Assembly (NCBI GenBank): GCA_023701075.1
Contig: JAMPXQ010000037.1
Span: 1-10,050 of the forward strand
Length of the DNA: 10,050 nt
From: Candidatus Woesearchaeota archaeon
GTDB taxonomy: Archaea > Nanobdellota > Nanobdellia > Woesearchaeales > GW2011-AR15
Reading direction: 5' to 3'
In this document: one piece after another, positions 1-6,299 of the stretch
How positions within the stretch are numbered: the first letter of the stretch is position 1
How the letters are laid out: each line of letters opens with the position of its first letter
Program-made: the position numbers and the translations under genes
The notes under the pieces: generated by a model
Database searches by the model: none
The model's input: the letters and a program-made list of their open reading frames with translations, nothing else
What the model was told of the DNA's origin: nothing

Positions 1-2
1 CC

Positions 3-74
3 CTAACAAACGCGGTAGGCAACCTGGTATTCTTCACGACGATTGCCACCCCATTATATCTTATATTCAAATGA
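3..74 (+). CDS. C-terminal end of a membrane protein (cut by window edge)
   Basis: A reading frame open from the left edge ends at TGA 72-74. Its last 23 codons read as a mostly hydrophobic segment (roughly NLVFFTTIATPLYLIFK), which looks like a final membrane helix with one lysine after it. The stop lies 13 bases before the ATP-grasp start, and the Shine-Dalgarno site of that gene begins just after the stop, so the two are probably in one operon. The family cannot be told from so little. Another frame (2-97) is also open here but reads as a hydrophilic peptide that runs through the next start codon, so I prefer this one. If real, a membrane protein heads the ligase and peptidase cluster and could be a transporter for its substrate or product; that is speculation. 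Confidence 0.5.
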   Translation, partial: LTNAVGNLVFFTTIATPLYLIFK

Positions 75-75
75 A

Positions 76-82
76 AGGTGAT
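76..82 (+). promoter_or_regulatory. Shine-Dalgarno site of the ATP-grasp gene
   Basis: AGGTGAT lies 5 bases before the ATG at 88 and matches the usual anti-Shine-Dalgarno core. It fixes the start at 88 and shows that this gene is translated from a leadered, probably polycistronic, mRNA, unlike most genes in the window. Confidence 0.75.
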
Positions 83-87
83 GAAAC

Positions 88-1272
88 ATGGATTTAGACA
101 AGATGATACAGCACGAACTTGAAGGGAAGGCTTTTTTTTACAAATACCCTGAATCTATGCTTGATAAGAGCAAGATATTCCCATTTGTGGATTCGAATCA
201 GCCTCCATGGGTGATTGAAGCTGAGACGAACAGGTCCATACTTCTGGGCCTTGCGACAGGTGCAGGCATAATGATACCAAATACGACACCGATGGAGCAA
301 GTTGCATACTTATCAGAGAAATTCCGGCTCAGTGGTACGATAGACATCAAATTCTATGACCCGAAAAATCCTGGCTCATATAGCTCTATCGTGAATTCAC
401 TGGAAGATCGCTCGCTTCACGTGATGCATCCATATGATACTTTCAATCATAGCAAATACGCAGTAGATCCAAGCATATTATTCTTCCTGAATAATAAGGC
501 AAACCTTGGAACAATAACAAATGATGCACCAAAACGAAAAGTGTTCAATCTTGACGAAATTGGGATGACAGAAGGATTGTTCAATCAAGCACTGGAAGAT
601 ATGTTTGGTAGCATCCCTAGCCATATAGCGGTGAAACTCCTCACTGGCGCTGCAGGAGATGGAGTCTATAAAGGAGAGACAGATAAACTGGATATCAAGA
701 GATTCTCAAAAGGTGCTGCAAGCATAGTGATTGAAGAGTTCATCCATAGCATCGCCAACTACAATATCCAGTATTTCATAGGGTCAGATGGAAGGATACA
801 TTTCCTTGGTTTTGGGATGCAGGACATTGGAAAAAATGGTGAATACAATGGAACGACTTGCATGCTAAGCGAGGTTCCGCCAGAAGGACTTTTAGTAGTA
901 GCATATGACGCATGCCAAAAAGTCGCACTGCATGGATACAAAGGATTCCTCGGTTTTGACATATTAGAAGACTATAATGGCAAGTATTATCCGGTAGACG
1001 CAAATATCAGGCCTAACGCATCTACCGCACCTTATCTTGTAAAAAAGGATTTGATGGATATGCTAGGTAAATCCATACATGTAGGATCTGCTGATATAAC
1101 CGCTTCAAGTCCTGATGATGTAATAAAAACTATCGAAAATCATGGCGGCATCTTATTCAGCATGTCATCTATGTATCAGAAAAGCAAGTTCAAGACCTTT
1201 GTCTTATTTGGGGGCTCAGATGAAAGTGAAGCAAGAGAGAATTACTACCTTTTCAAGGAGGCGGCAAAATGA
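88..1272 (+). CDS. ATP-grasp domain ligase, possibly peptide or amide forming
   Basis: A 394-aa protein with an ATP-grasp fold. Seen in the sequence: an N-terminal pre-ATP-grasp-like region (about 1-155); a lysine followed by a glycine-rich loop (K183, G187, G190, G192); the hinge acidic pair E216-E217 that usually contacts the adenine; and the metal-binding signature G-x-x-G-x-D near 287-291 followed by D304-A-N306-I-R308. The C-terminal 60 residues form a small extra domain. ATP-grasp enzymes join a carboxylate to an amine or thiol through an acyl-phosphate. The Asp-x-Asn-x-Arg ending and the N-terminal layout recall the pheganomycin-type (PGM1) peptide ligases more than carbamoyl-phosphate synthase or biotin carboxylase, but this is from memory of motifs. 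The substrate is unknown. It follows a membrane-protein gene and overlaps the M20 peptidase by 4 bases, which suggests a shared small substrate. It is likely cytosolic, as no signal peptide or membrane segment is seen. A run of eight T at 132-139 is a possible indel hot spot. Confidence 0.8.
   Translation: MDLDKMIQHELEGKAFFYKYPESMLDKSKIFPFVDSNQPPWVIEAETNRSILLGLATGAGIMIPNTTPMEQVAYLSEKFRLSGTIDIKFYDPKNPGSYSSIVNSLEDRSLHVMHPYDTFNHSKYAVDPSILFFLNNKANLGTITNDAPKRKVFNLDEIGMTEGLFNQALEDMFGSIPSHIAVKLLTGAAGDGVYKGETDKLDIKRFSKGAASIVIEEFIHSIANYNIQYFIGSDGRIHFLGFGMQDIGKNGEYNGTTCMLSEVPPEGLLVVAYDACQKVALHGYKGFLGFDILEDYNGKYYPVDANIRPNASTAPYLVKKDLMDMLGKSIHVGSADITASSPDDVIKTIENHGGILFSMSSMYQKSKFKTFVLFGGSDESEARENYYLFKEAAK
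1255..1261 (+). promoter_or_regulatory. Shine-Dalgarno site of the M20 peptidase gene
   Basis: AAGGAGG sits inside the end of the ATP-grasp gene, 7 bases before the ATG at 1269. It is a near-perfect ribosome binding site. With the ATGA overlap it supports coupled translation of the two proteins from one mRNA. Confidence 0.8.
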
Positions 1273-2330
1273 AAAAACTATTGGCAGACCTAATAAGCAT
1301 CAAATCATATTCAGGTAAAGAGAAAGCTATCGCATCATATATCTTTTCTTTTTTCAAGGAGAAAGGAGCAGAGGTATTCATGCAGGATCAAAACGTAGTT
1401 GTGCATATATCCAAGGGCTCAAAGACAGCAGTGATATTCAATGCCCACATGGATACAGTAGAAGTGCAGGACATCGCATCATGGCATACAGACCCATTCA
1501 CATTAAGCGAGACAAAAGACAGATATTTTGGGCTTGGTGTTAGCGATGAGAAAGTATCCATCGCTATCCTGATGGAATTATATCAGGAGTTCATATCTTC
1601 AAAGATAGATATATTCCTGGTCTTCGTCGCAAATGAAGAGATAGACGGCGCAGGAAGCAAGAGCTTTGCAGATTACTTCCAAAAAAAGCATGGCTATGAG
1701 AAAGCATACTGCATCATCTGCGAACCAAGGAATGCAAAGTATCTTGGCATCGGAAATAAAGGGAACATATTCTTTGAATTCACGCAGAAAGGGATATCAT
1801 GCCATGCATCAGAAGCAAAGAAAGGTGATAATGCGATTATGGGCCTGATGAAAAAAGTGCCGGAAATATTTCATGGCTTTGAGAAATTTAAAGAAGAAGA
1901 AGAAGACGCAAATCTAGGTTTTCCAACAATCGCATATCCTACAGTGATAAAAGGTGGAAGCTCAGTCAATACAGTGCCGGATACCTGCATAGCATATGGT
2001 GACATAAGGACGACACCAAAGACGCATGAGATGATAAAAGGATACATAAACGGCTTCAAGGAAGTGAAGATAATATCCGAGACAAAAGCATATGTGAACA
2101 AGGATAAAGTGCTCCTTGGCATTTTCGCAAAGCTAGGGATAAAATACAAGAGATGCACAGCTGGCTCTAATGATGCAGTGTTTTTTGGCGATATAGGTAT
2201 CTCATCAGTAGTCTTTGGGGCAGGGAATGAAGAAGCGTGCCACATCTCCAATGAGTTTTGCGAGATGAAGAATATCGAGAAGACGAAAAGGATTTATTTA
2301 GGGCTGGTAGAACAGCTGACCTATTCTTAA
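1269..2330 (+). CDS. M20 family metallopeptidase / amidohydrolase (ArgE/DapE/CPG2-like)
   Basis: A 353-aa zinc hydrolase of the M20 family, of normal length. All expected catalytic residues are visible: H60-x-D62 in NAHMDTV, the bridging D93 in VSDEK, the general base E123 and metal ligand E124 in ANEE, E152 in CEP, and the last metal ligand H325 in ACHISNE. The lid/dimerisation domain lies at about 164-270 and keeps the typical His179, the GGSSVN turn (about 229-234) and R247. Members remove acyl groups or cut dipeptides and C-terminal residues (ArgE, DapE, LysK, CPG2, PepT-like); sequence alone does not tell which. VSDEKVS is unusual where most relatives have DMKGG, so the substrate pocket may differ. 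The start overlaps the ATP-grasp stop (ATGA, 1269-1272). The pairing suggests that it processes or undoes the amide bond made by the ligase. No signal peptide is seen, so it should act in the cytosol. Confidence 0.88.
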   Translation: MKKLLADLISIKSYSGKEKAIASYIFSFFKEKGAEVFMQDQNVVVHISKGSKTAVIFNAHMDTVEVQDIASWHTDPFTLSETKDRYFGLGVSDEKVSIAILMELYQEFISSKIDIFLVFVANEEIDGAGSKSFADYFQKKHGYEKAYCIICEPRNAKYLGIGNKGNIFFEFTQKGISCHASEAKKGDNAIMGLMKKVPEIFHGFEKFKEEEEDANLGFPTIAYPTVIKGGSSVNTVPDTCIAYGDIRTTPKTHEMIKGYINGFKEVKIISETKAYVNKDKVLLGIFAKLGIKYKRCTAGSNDAVFFGDIGISSVVFGAGNEEACHISNEFCEMKNIEKTKRIYLGLVEQLTYS

Positions 2331-2337
2331 CTAGAGA

Positions 2338-2345
2338 TTTAAATA
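2338..2345 (+). promoter_or_regulatory. TATA box of the 2368 gene (leaderless promoter)
   Basis: TTTAAATA is centred about 26.5 bases before the ATG at 2368. This is the archaeal TATA-to-transcription-start distance, so the mRNA should begin at or very near the start codon. It favours the ATG at 2368 over the GTG at 2362, which would be too close. Confidence 0.65.
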
Positions 2346-2367
2346 GGTCTGCTCTTTTCTTGTGAGG

Positions 2368-3021
2368 ATGCAGATAGAGACGCTGAGGAAACAGATTATA
2401 GAAAGAGCCATAAGTTCAAGTGGCGTGGTCTATGAATTCTATGGCCCTGGATATGTGATGCAGTTCATCGAAGGCACACGTATCAGCAAGGATGAATCAA
2501 TAGTGCCTTATGGAACTTCAGTCGAGGAGACTGTAAAGCAGGTCTTAGGGTTTCATCAGACTGTAGGCTTTGTCCTTGGAGATTATCAGGTTTACCAATT
2601 TCTGCAGGAAGTCGGCAAGTTTTCACCGACGCCAAGCAATGCAACAAGATATCAGTTGAGCGAAAGAGATATGCATGTCTTTTGGGGGAATCAGCCAGAA
2701 CCTGTCGGATTCATAAAAGAGTTCGTCTCAGAATATCCTGAACTGATGCCGCTCACTTCAATCCCTACTTCCCTGGGCAAGCTGGATTATGTGGTCCAGA
2801 TAAATGAGAATTATACACATGCATTCGAATCTGTGGTCTTCAGGCCAGAAGGCGGGATAGTCTCAATAGAAGGTTCAAAGGTCTTGACAGTGAATGGGTC
2901 AGACAGGAGCATTGTTTCATATAACCAGCCTGACCGCTCAAGATACGGCCTGATATCAAAGAACAATTTCTACCTGACGGACAAGAAATTCTTTGAAACA
3001 TTGGAAAGACAGATCAGATGA
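2368..3021 (+). CDS. Uncharacterised soluble protein, about 217 aa
   Basis: I do not recognise this protein. It has no membrane helix, signal peptide, cysteine cluster or known nucleotide-binding motif. The N-terminus (about residues 1-45) could be a helix followed by strands containing YEFYGPGYVMQF. The middle (about 50-85) is rich in valine, phenylalanine and glutamine. The C-terminal half contains short strand-like segments (YVVQI, SVVFRPEGGIVSI, KVLTV), so a mixed alpha/beta or mainly beta fold is likely. A frame open six bases further up uses GTG at 2362, but the TATA box spacing supports the ATG at 2368 with a leaderless mRNA. The gene stands alone: it has its own promoter after the M20 gene and meets the small membrane gene tail to tail, with 11 bases between the stops. 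A lineage-restricted protein is my best guess. Confidence 0.75.
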   Translation: MQIETLRKQIIERAISSSGVVYEFYGPGYVMQFIEGTRISKDESIVPYGTSVEETVKQVLGFHQTVGFVLGDYQVYQFLQEVGKFSPTPSNATRYQLSERDMHVFWGNQPEPVGFIKEFVSEYPELMPLTSIPTSLGKLDYVVQINENYTHAFESVVFRPEGGIVSIEGSKVLTVNGSDRSIVSYNQPDRSRYGLISKNNFYLTDKKFFETLERQIR

Positions 3022-3032
3022 GTTGAATAGGC

Positions 3033-3272
3033 TCAGATAAGAAGCTTTATCAAGGCCACGATGCCGATTGTCGCCCAAACAACATTCACGACAACAGACT
3101 GATACACTTTTCTTGACAGTGCAATTGCCAAAAGTCCGAATGAACCTAGGATGTTCATGACCTGGAAAAGCACGGATTCAGCGCTTATCCAGCCGAAGCT
3201 TGCAAGAGCATATCCTCCTAAGACCATGATGGTGCCAAACCAACCTAAAATCTCAAAATATAGCTGTTTCAT
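3033..3272 (-). CDS. Small three-helix membrane protein, CBU_0592-like
   Basis: A 79-aa protein with three hydrophobic segments at about 6-27, 33-53 and 57-78. The pattern GWFGTIMVLGGYALASFGWI, then QVMNILGSFGLLAIAL, then VVVNVVWATIGIVAL matches what I remember of the small CBU_0592-like membrane family: a GW-G start, an N-x-G in helix 2 and an N-x-x-W-x-x-I-G in helix 3. The biochemical role of that family is not known to me. The frame is convincing because the hydrophobic periodicity is clean and the length fits the family. The gene is divergent from metG and convergent with the 2368 gene. A weak AT-rich box lies about 25 bases before the ATG, so leaderless transcription is possible. Confidence 0.75.
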   Translation of the reverse strand: MKQLYFEILGWFGTIMVLGGYALASFGWISAESVLFQVMNILGSFGLLAIALSRKVYQSVVVNVVWATIGIVALIKLLI

Positions 3273-3288
3273 ATGATTCCAAAATCAT
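3273..3288 (-). promoter_or_regulatory. Inverted repeat at the start of the small membrane gene
   Basis: ATGATT and AATCAT flank CCAA immediately before the start codon of the minus-strand membrane gene, between it and a weak TATA-like box (minus-strand ATTAAAAT, about 3293-3300). It could be an operator, as it lies where RNA polymerase would begin, or chance in AT-rich DNA. Only its position and symmetry support it. Confidence 0.25.
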
Positions 3289-3359
3289 GGGCATTTTAAT
3301 GTTTTTCTTATTGGAGCTATTAGGAATCGTAGACAGATAGCAGGATAAAAACTAAGGTT

Positions 3360-3367
3360 TTTAAATA
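3360..3367 (+). promoter_or_regulatory. TATA box of metG (leaderless promoter)
   Basis: TTTAAATA is centred 27.5 bases before the metG ATG at 3391, and there is no Shine-Dalgarno-like sequence in between. Leaderless transcription of metG is therefore likely. Confidence 0.7.
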
Positions 3368-3390
3368 ACATAGAATACCTATCTCTCTCT

Positions 3391-5496
3391 ATGGATAAAC
3401 CTATACTCCTCACAAGCGCGCTTCCTTACGCAAACGGCCCGCTCCACATGGGGCATATGGTAGAATATATCCAGACAGACATCTATTCAAGATTCCTAAA
3501 GCTAATAGGGAAAAAATCCATATATGTATGCGCGGATGACACTCACGGGACGCCTATTGAGGTGAACGCGACAAAGCAAGGGAAGACACCTGAAGAATTC
3601 ATCAAGCACTGGTTCATGAAGCATACAGAAGAGATGAAGGCTTATGGGATAGAGCATGATTCTTATTACACTACAAATTCAAAAGAGAACCAGCATTTCA
3701 CAAACCTCTTGTTTGGCAGGCTCAAAGAGAAAGGGCTAATATATACCAAAGAGATAGAGCTGATGTACTGCGAGAACGACAAGAGATTCCTTCCTGACAG
3801 GTATGTGAAAGGCATCTGCCCAAAATGCGGGGCAAAAGACCAATATGGGGACAACTGCGAGAAATGCGGAGCGACTTATACTCCGGTAGACCTGATTGAA
3901 TCCTACTGTTCCATCTGTAAAGAAAAGCCTGTAAGGAAGATGTCTGAACATTACTTCTTCAAGCTCTCATCATTTTCAGAAAAGCTGAAGACATATCTTT
4001 CAGGGAATGACAGGCTCCAGCCAGAGATAAAGAAACAGATACTTAATTGGATAAAAGAAGGGCTGGAAGACTGGTGCATCTCAAGGGATGCTCCTTACTT
4101 CGGCTTCAAGATCCCAGGAGAAGAGAATAAATATTTCTATGTGTGGCTTGATGCTCCTGTAGGGTACTTGGCTAGTACAGCCAATTATTTTGAAAGCGTA
4201 GAAAAAGCAGAACAATGCTGGAATGATTCAGAGGTCGTCCATTTCATAGGGAAAGACATAATCTATTTCCACCTGCTTTTCTGGCCAGCAGTCCTCATGG
4301 GAGCAGGCTTCAAGCCGGCAGATAACGTAGTCGTGCACGGGTTTTTGAACATCAATGGTGAGAAGATGTCAAAGAGCAGAGGGACATTCTTCACTGCTGA
4401 GGATTTCAGGAAGATATCAAATACAGAATTCCTAAGATATTATTTTGCAGCGAATCTCACGCATAGCATGACAGACATAGATCTTAATATCGATGATTTC
4501 AAGGCTAGGATAAATAACGAACTTGTCGCAAACATAGCAAATTTCGCATATAGGACGCTCAGCTTCACGAACAAGAGTTTTGGATCAAAGCTCGGAAAGA
4601 TAAGGAACAGCATGATCCTGGAAGAGGTCAAAAGAAAAGCAGAGCTTGCAAAGACTGCGTATCTTGAGCTGGATTATAGGAAAGCGCTAAGTGCAGTCTT
4701 AGAGATAAGTTCCATAGGCAACAAATATTTCCAGGACAACGCGCCATGGGCGATGATAAAAGAGAACAAGGATGAGACGTTGATGGTGATGACAGACTGC
4801 GTCAACATCCTAAAGGATCTAATGATTGTGCTAAAGCCTATAATGCCTAATTTTGTCAGTGAAATAGAAACGCAGCTTGGCCTAGAGGCTTTGGCCTGGA
4901 AAGACCTGGATATGAAGATAGAGAATCATGAGATTAGGACTGCAAAGATAATCATACAGAAGATCGAGAAGATTGAGCTCAGCCTTCCAGATAAAAAAGA
5001 AGAGACAGAAAAAGAAGAGGGAGAGGCATTTGCCAAGCTCAACCTTAAAGTAGCAAAAGTGATAGGTGTATCTGAGCATTACAAGGCAGACAAGCTCCTT
5101 CTGATAAATATTGATCTAGGGAAAGGTGAGACAAGGCAGCTCGTAGCCGGACTAAGACCGTTCTATGAGGATCCGCAAGTGCTTGTAGGAAAGCACATAA
5201 TCTGCGTGACAAACCTTGAGCATGCAAACCTAAGAGGAGAGATGTCACAGGGCATGCTCCTTGCAGCAGAGACTGAAGATGTGAAGACTGTCATGGTCGT
5301 AGAGGCCCCTGATTCAGAACCAGGTTCCCAAGTGTTTATCGAAGGCATAGAGATAGGCAAAGAGACAATAAAATTCGATGATTTCATGAAGACAGGGATA
5401 TATGTCCATGACAGCAAGATAATGTATAAAGGGAAGCAGCTCCAGACAGATTCAGAGAAGATTAGTTCTAAGATAAAAAGCGGAAAAGTCAGATAA
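3391..5496 (+). CDS. metG: Methionyl-tRNA synthetase with fused C-terminal tRNA-binding domain
   Basis: A 701-aa class I synthetase that charges tRNA-Met with methionine in the cytosol. Visible parts in order: the HIGH motif as H19-M-G-H22; a zinc knuckle insert with C143-x2-C146 and C156-x2-C159, plus a further C173-x2-C176; the tryptophan-rich segment near 228-260 that forms the methionine pocket; the KMSKS loop at 325-329; a helical anticodon-binding domain at about 370-530; a charged Lys/Glu linker at about 532-546; and an EMAPII/Trbp111-type OB-fold tRNA-binding domain at about 548-650, with a short basic tail. The length is that of the long, dimer-forming form. In some archaea the tRNA-binding domain is a separate protein; here it is fused. 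All catalytic motifs are intact, so it should be the working enzyme. The start is supported by the TATA box spacing and by the MDKPILLTSALPYANG opening typical of the family. Confidence 0.97.
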   Translation: MDKPILLTSALPYANGPLHMGHMVEYIQTDIYSRFLKLIGKKSIYVCADDTHGTPIEVNATKQGKTPEEFIKHWFMKHTEEMKAYGIEHDSYYTTNSKENQHFTNLLFGRLKEKGLIYTKEIELMYCENDKRFLPDRYVKGICPKCGAKDQYGDNCEKCGATYTPVDLIESYCSICKEKPVRKMSEHYFFKLSSFSEKLKTYLSGNDRLQPEIKKQILNWIKEGLEDWCISRDAPYFGFKIPGEENKYFYVWLDAPVGYLASTANYFESVEKAEQCWNDSEVVHFIGKDIIYFHLLFWPAVLMGAGFKPADNVVVHGFLNINGEKMSKSRGTFFTAEDFRKISNTEFLRYYFAANLTHSMTDIDLNIDDFKARINNELVANIANFAYRTLSFTNKSFGSKLGKIRNSMILEEVKRKAELAKTAYLELDYRKALSAVLEISSIGNKYFQDNAPWAMIKENKDETLMVMTDCVNILKDLMIVLKPIMPNFVSEIETQLGLEALAWKDLDMKIENHEIRTAKIIIQKIEKIELSLPDKKEETEKEEGEAFAKLNLKVAKVIGVSEHYKADKLLLINIDLGKGETRQLVAGLRPFYEDPQVLVGKHIICVTNLEHANLRGEMSQGMLLAAETEDVKTVMVVEAPDSEPGSQVFIEGIEIGKETIKFDDFMKTGIYVHDSKIMYKGKQLQTDSEKISSKIKSGKVR

Positions 5497-5513
5497 AGCA
5501 AATACTAATTTAG

Positions 5514-5549
5514 AAAAAATAAGACAGATGAATCTTATTAATGTGTTTT
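5514..5549. terminator. Possible bidirectional terminator between convergent genes
   Basis: Arms AATAAGA (5518-5524) and TCTTATT (5533-5539) can pair around an 8-base loop between metG and the convergent gene. A run of six T follows on each strand (plus strand about 5544-5549, minus strand 5519-5514). Archaeal termination mainly needs T-rich tracts, so the T runs are the stronger evidence. The right arm and the plus-strand T run overlap the last codons of the minus-strand gene. Confidence 0.4.
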
Positions 5550-6239
5550 TTCTTTATAATACCTTTGAAGGCTTTCTTTCTGCATTGCATAAGTGGTCAT
5601 AAGCTGGTATGCCTGATCTGCTTCAATCTGGTCAAAGTCAAGTTCCTTGGCTTCATCACCAAGCATGGTCTCTAAAGCAGACTTCTTGTTATAATTATCT
5701 ACCATTCCCTGGACAACACTCCTATAGGAAGACTTGGCTCTATCAGCAATCTGCGGCAGAAGCCTATCCCTAAGATTTTTCCAATTTGATTTATGGTCTT
5801 CAATATATTTTTTATATTGGTCCTTGGTCATTCCGACCATCTGCTGCCAATACATTGATTTAGAGAATTCTTCATCTACTCCTTTCATATTAGCCTGGAA
5901 TACTTTTGGAGCTTCTTCGTCGATATATTTCACTGCAGCGTCATAATAAGCTTGCCTTCCCTTCTTGGTGTTGAGCTTCCTCCACTGCACATATCCATCT
6001 TCATCAATGATAGACTTCATGGCTTGGGCTTCCATGGTCTGATGGATGAAATCGATGGTATCTTCTATCTTCTGAAGATCTGCATGGCGTTTTACAAAAA
6101 GATCCTTATTGAAAGCAGCTTCATCAACTGCAGGAGCCCCATGTGCATCGTGTCCGCCGCCATGTGCATCATGACCTCCCCCGTGTGCATCGTGTCCGCC
6201 ACCATGCTCATCGTGTCCGCCATGCCCTCCACCACTCAT
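5538..6239 (-). CDS. Unrecognised protein with N-terminal Gly/His repeat tail; paralogue of the 6298-6915 gene
   Basis: A 233-aa protein of unknown function. Residues 1-34 are almost only Gly, His, Asp and Ala, with four copies of a seven-residue unit close to GGGHDAH and nine histidines, so metal binding (Ni, Zn, Cu or Co) is an obvious guess. Residues about 44-233 look mostly helical and hydrophilic, with many Lys, Asp, Gln and Tyr and no signal peptide or membrane segment. The body is clearly related to the neighbouring protein: shared points include KI-x-DT (57-61), GY (82-83), KLNT (88-91), GVD (120-122), W-x4-G (131-136) and DQAY (208-211) near a conserved C-terminal helix. I cannot link the body to a known family. 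The start at 6239 fits a TATA box 26.5 bases upstream, so the mRNA is probably leaderless. It may also be reached by read-through from the upstream paralogue, though a run of eight T lies between them. Confidence 0.85.
   Translation of the reverse strand: MSGGGHGGHDEHGGGHDAHGGGHDAHGGGHDAHGAPAVDEAAFNKDLFVKRHADLQKIEDTIDFIHQTMEAQAMKSIIDEDGYVQWRKLNTKKGRQAYYDAAVKYIDEEAPKVFQANMKGVDEEFSKSMYWQQMVGMTKDQYKKYIEDHKSNWKNLRDRLLPQIADRAKSSYRSVVQGMVDNYNKKSALETMLGDEAKELDFDQIEADQAYQLMTTYAMQKESLQRYYKEKTH
6139..6222 (-). repeat. Four 21-base tandem repeats encoding the Gly/His tail
   Basis: Four adjacent 21-base units (6139-6159, 6160-6180, 6181-6201, 6202-6222) encode GGGHDAH-like heptads, and a degenerate partial unit follows towards the start codon. 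The units differ mainly at third positions and by one Ala-to-Glu change (unit 6202-6222). The repeat is thus kept at protein level and copy number could vary by slippage. The local GC content is clearly higher than in the rest of the gene. Confidence 0.9.
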
Positions 6240-6246
6240 AGAGAAT

Positions 6247-6269
6247 TAAATAATCTAGACCTATATAAA
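6247..6269 (-). promoter_or_regulatory. Promoter of the Gly/His-tail gene, with an element shared with the upstream paralogue
   Basis: The minus strand has TTTATATA (6269-6262) centred 26.5 bases before the ATG at 6239, then GGTCTA and, three bases later, TATTTA. The same arrangement occurs at 6961-6983 before the paralogue: 20 of 23 bases are identical. No Shine-Dalgarno site is seen, so a leaderless start is likely. The conserved part goes beyond the TATA box on the downstream side, where a repressor could bind. Confidence 0.7.
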
Positions 6270-6276
6270 ACTAATG

Positions 6277-6284
6277 AAAAAAAA
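6277..6284 (-). terminator. T8 tract after the upstream paralogue gene
   Basis: Eight A on the plus strand give T8 on the minus strand, 13 bases past the stop codon of the 6298-6915 gene and upstream of the next TATA box. This fits an archaeal T-tract terminator that separates the two paralogues into their own transcripts. Confidence 0.45.
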
Positions 6285-6285
6285 G

Positions 6286-6299
6286 AATTAGATCTAATT
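6286..6299. promoter_or_regulatory. 14-base perfect palindrome between the paralogues
   Basis: AATTAGATCTAATT is fully self-complementary. It overlaps the stop codon of the upstream paralogue and lies about 17 bases before the TATA box of the Gly/His-tail gene, a position where an activator dimer could sit. Nothing similar was noticed before the other paralogue, so it may be chance or part of the terminator. Confidence 0.3.

Noticed and set aside
2..97. Hydrophilic open frame at the left edge
   Set aside because: It runs over the Shine-Dalgarno site and into the ATP-grasp start, while the frame ending at 74 gives a membrane-helix C-terminus and a clean stop.
1871..2251. 126-codon minus-strand open frame
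   Set aside because: It lies wholly inside the M20 gene, which has all catalytic residues, and has no promoter or recognisable protein features.
2362..2367. GTG start for the orphan protein
   Set aside because: It would be only about 20 bases from the TATA box centre, against 26.5 for the ATG at 2368, which matches the other genes.
6139..6222. Short regular repeats as a CRISPR array
   Set aside because: The 21-base units are directly adjacent without spacers and encode an in-frame Gly/His heptad.
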